This document shows, piece after piece, positions 63,073 to 64,000 of a DNA stretch of 64,000 nt. A program made the position numbers and the translations under genes. Numbering within the stretch: the stretch's first letter is position 1; every line of letters begins with the position of its first letter. A model generated the notes under the pieces. That model had not been told where the DNA came from. It made no database searches and saw nothing but the letters and a program-made list of their open reading frames with translations. This DNA is from Agelaius tricolor. Its lineage: Eukaryota; Chordata; Aves; Passeriformes; Icteridae. Location: assembly GCA_023055355.1 (NCBI GenBank), contig JALJCS010000002.1:87507001-87571000 (forward strand). The letters run 5' to 3'.

Positions 63073-63509
63073 TATTGTATCTGCTGGGAATGTCCCAACA
63101 AAGGCAGGAATGATGAATCTCACTCCATGTTCTCAGAAGGCTAATTTCTTATTAATTTAATAATTACTAATTTATAATACTATGTTACAATAAAGAATAC
63201 TATACTATACTAAAGAATATAGAAAAGATACTTACTTAATGCTAAAAAGATAATAATGAAAACTTGTGACTCTTTACAGAGTCTCGACACAGCTTGGCCC
63301 TGATTGGCCAAAGAGTCAAAACAATTCACACCAGAATCCAATCAGGCAATCACCTGTGGGTAAACAATCTCCAAATACATTCCACATGTGAGCACAACAC
63401 AGGAGAAGCAAATGAGATAAGAATTGTTTTCCTTTTCTCTGAGGCTTCTCAGCTTCCCAGGAGAAAAATCCTGGGCAAAGGGATTTTTTCAGAGAATGTG
63501 AATGCCACA
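63073..63509 (-). mobile_element. Solo LTR, minus strand, with near-perfect target duplication
   Basis: On the minus strand it starts TGTGGCATTCACATTCTCTG at 63509 and ends near 63073. It shares the family blocks with the copies at 14559, 21740 and 56305, including AAAAAATCCCTTTGCCCAGG and an inverted CCAAT (ATTGG at 63303-63307). Flanks CTCCCA (63067-63072) and CTCCCT (63510-63515) agree at 5 of 6 bases, as expected for a 6-bp duplication with one mutation. No internal retroviral sequence is attached. Confidence 0.9.
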
Positions 63510-64000
63510 CTCCCTGACAGGCTCATGAATGGACATCAGCAGAACTGAGGGCCTATAAAGCAACCTTCAAATGCTACAGGAAAAACAGTGAGGAGCTTGC
63601 AGTATTTGACCAGCTTGTTCAGCAGGTCTGCACAACTGCTCTGCACTGCAGAGGGAGAGCTTCAGAGCAGGGAAAGTTTTGAATTTATGCTGAAAGTGAG
63701 AGCCAGGCATGTTGTACCTGAATGCAAGTAGCTGGCCATATCTGGAATTCTGAGACTTACTGAAGCTGAATCTGGTTTCCATGTGAAGTTTCATTTCCAA
63801 CCCATGAAACCACAAAGAGAATGGGTTGACAGAAGGGTGGGAGGAAGATGCAGCCTTCCCTACTGGTACCACCAGGGGCACACACTCTGCAGCACATTGT
63901 GGAGAGGGTAAAGCCTTTCTTCCTCCCAGCTCCTGGTTAAAATGCTTTGGATGAGCCTGAGCAGTTGTCTCTGGACTTTCCTTGGCTGTTGCATTATGAC
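63510..64000. other. Unique DNA at the window end
   Basis: No gene or repeat is recognised. A minus-strand open frame at 63567-63881 (104 codons) has no support. Confidence 0.5.

Noticed and set aside
1..64000. CRISPR arrays, tRNA/rRNA genes, prokaryotic operons or phage modules
   Set aside because: No spaced direct repeats, no cloverleaf-type conserved boxes, and no dense same-strand coding were seen. The repeat content is avian.

Overview
The window looks like euchromatic DNA from a bird, most likely a passerine. This rests on nine 5'-truncated CR1-type LINE fragments and four copies of one solo-LTR family that I recognise (from memory, not a search) as typical of passerine genomes. Base composition is AT-rich. 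There is no operon-like or dense coding structure, no convincing tRNA or rRNA gene, no CRISPR array, and nothing that marks the window as bacterial, phage or plasmid. I found no conserved protein-coding gene. It reads as a gene-poor intergenic region or the inside of one or more long introns.

Layout. 1-1299: unique AT-rich DNA. 1300-2535: CR1 (+) with the end of the reverse transcriptase and the 3' UTR. 2536-5772: unique DNA with simple repeats. 5773-6175 and 7445-7675: two CR1 3' ends (-), the second holding a perfect 59-bp tandem duplication. 9420-10390: CR1 (+). 12392-12444: TA-rich microsatellite. 14186-14291: degenerate minisatellites. 14559-14957: solo LTR (-). 21740-22155: solo LTR (+) with a perfect 6-bp target duplication. 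24350-24740: GC-rich block. 27541-27712: T/G-rich tract. 27925-28022: inverted repeat. 30257-30452: exon-like interval with splice-like borders. 31560-32239: homeodomain-motif-rich segment. 32240-33640: mildly GC-rich segment. 40921-41080: possible terminal exon. 41619-41685 and 42221-42271: short tandem repeats. 43618-43880, 50512-50702 and 53710-54062: CR1 (-). 51107-51342: CR1 (+). 48940-49644: an isolated 234-codon open frame (-), the longest in the window. 56305-56724: solo LTR (+). 58238-58996: CR1 (+). 63073-63509: solo LTR (-).

The mobile elements are independent insertions and do not form a system. All LINE copies are dead: the reverse transcriptase is truncated, and two of the three copies that reach the catalytic region have lost part of the active-site motif by deletion. 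The LTRs have no internal retroviral genes. The items most worth a second look are the 234-codon orphan frame, the exon-like interval at 30257-30452, and the recent 59-bp duplication. I did not see a convincing previously undescribed biological system here.
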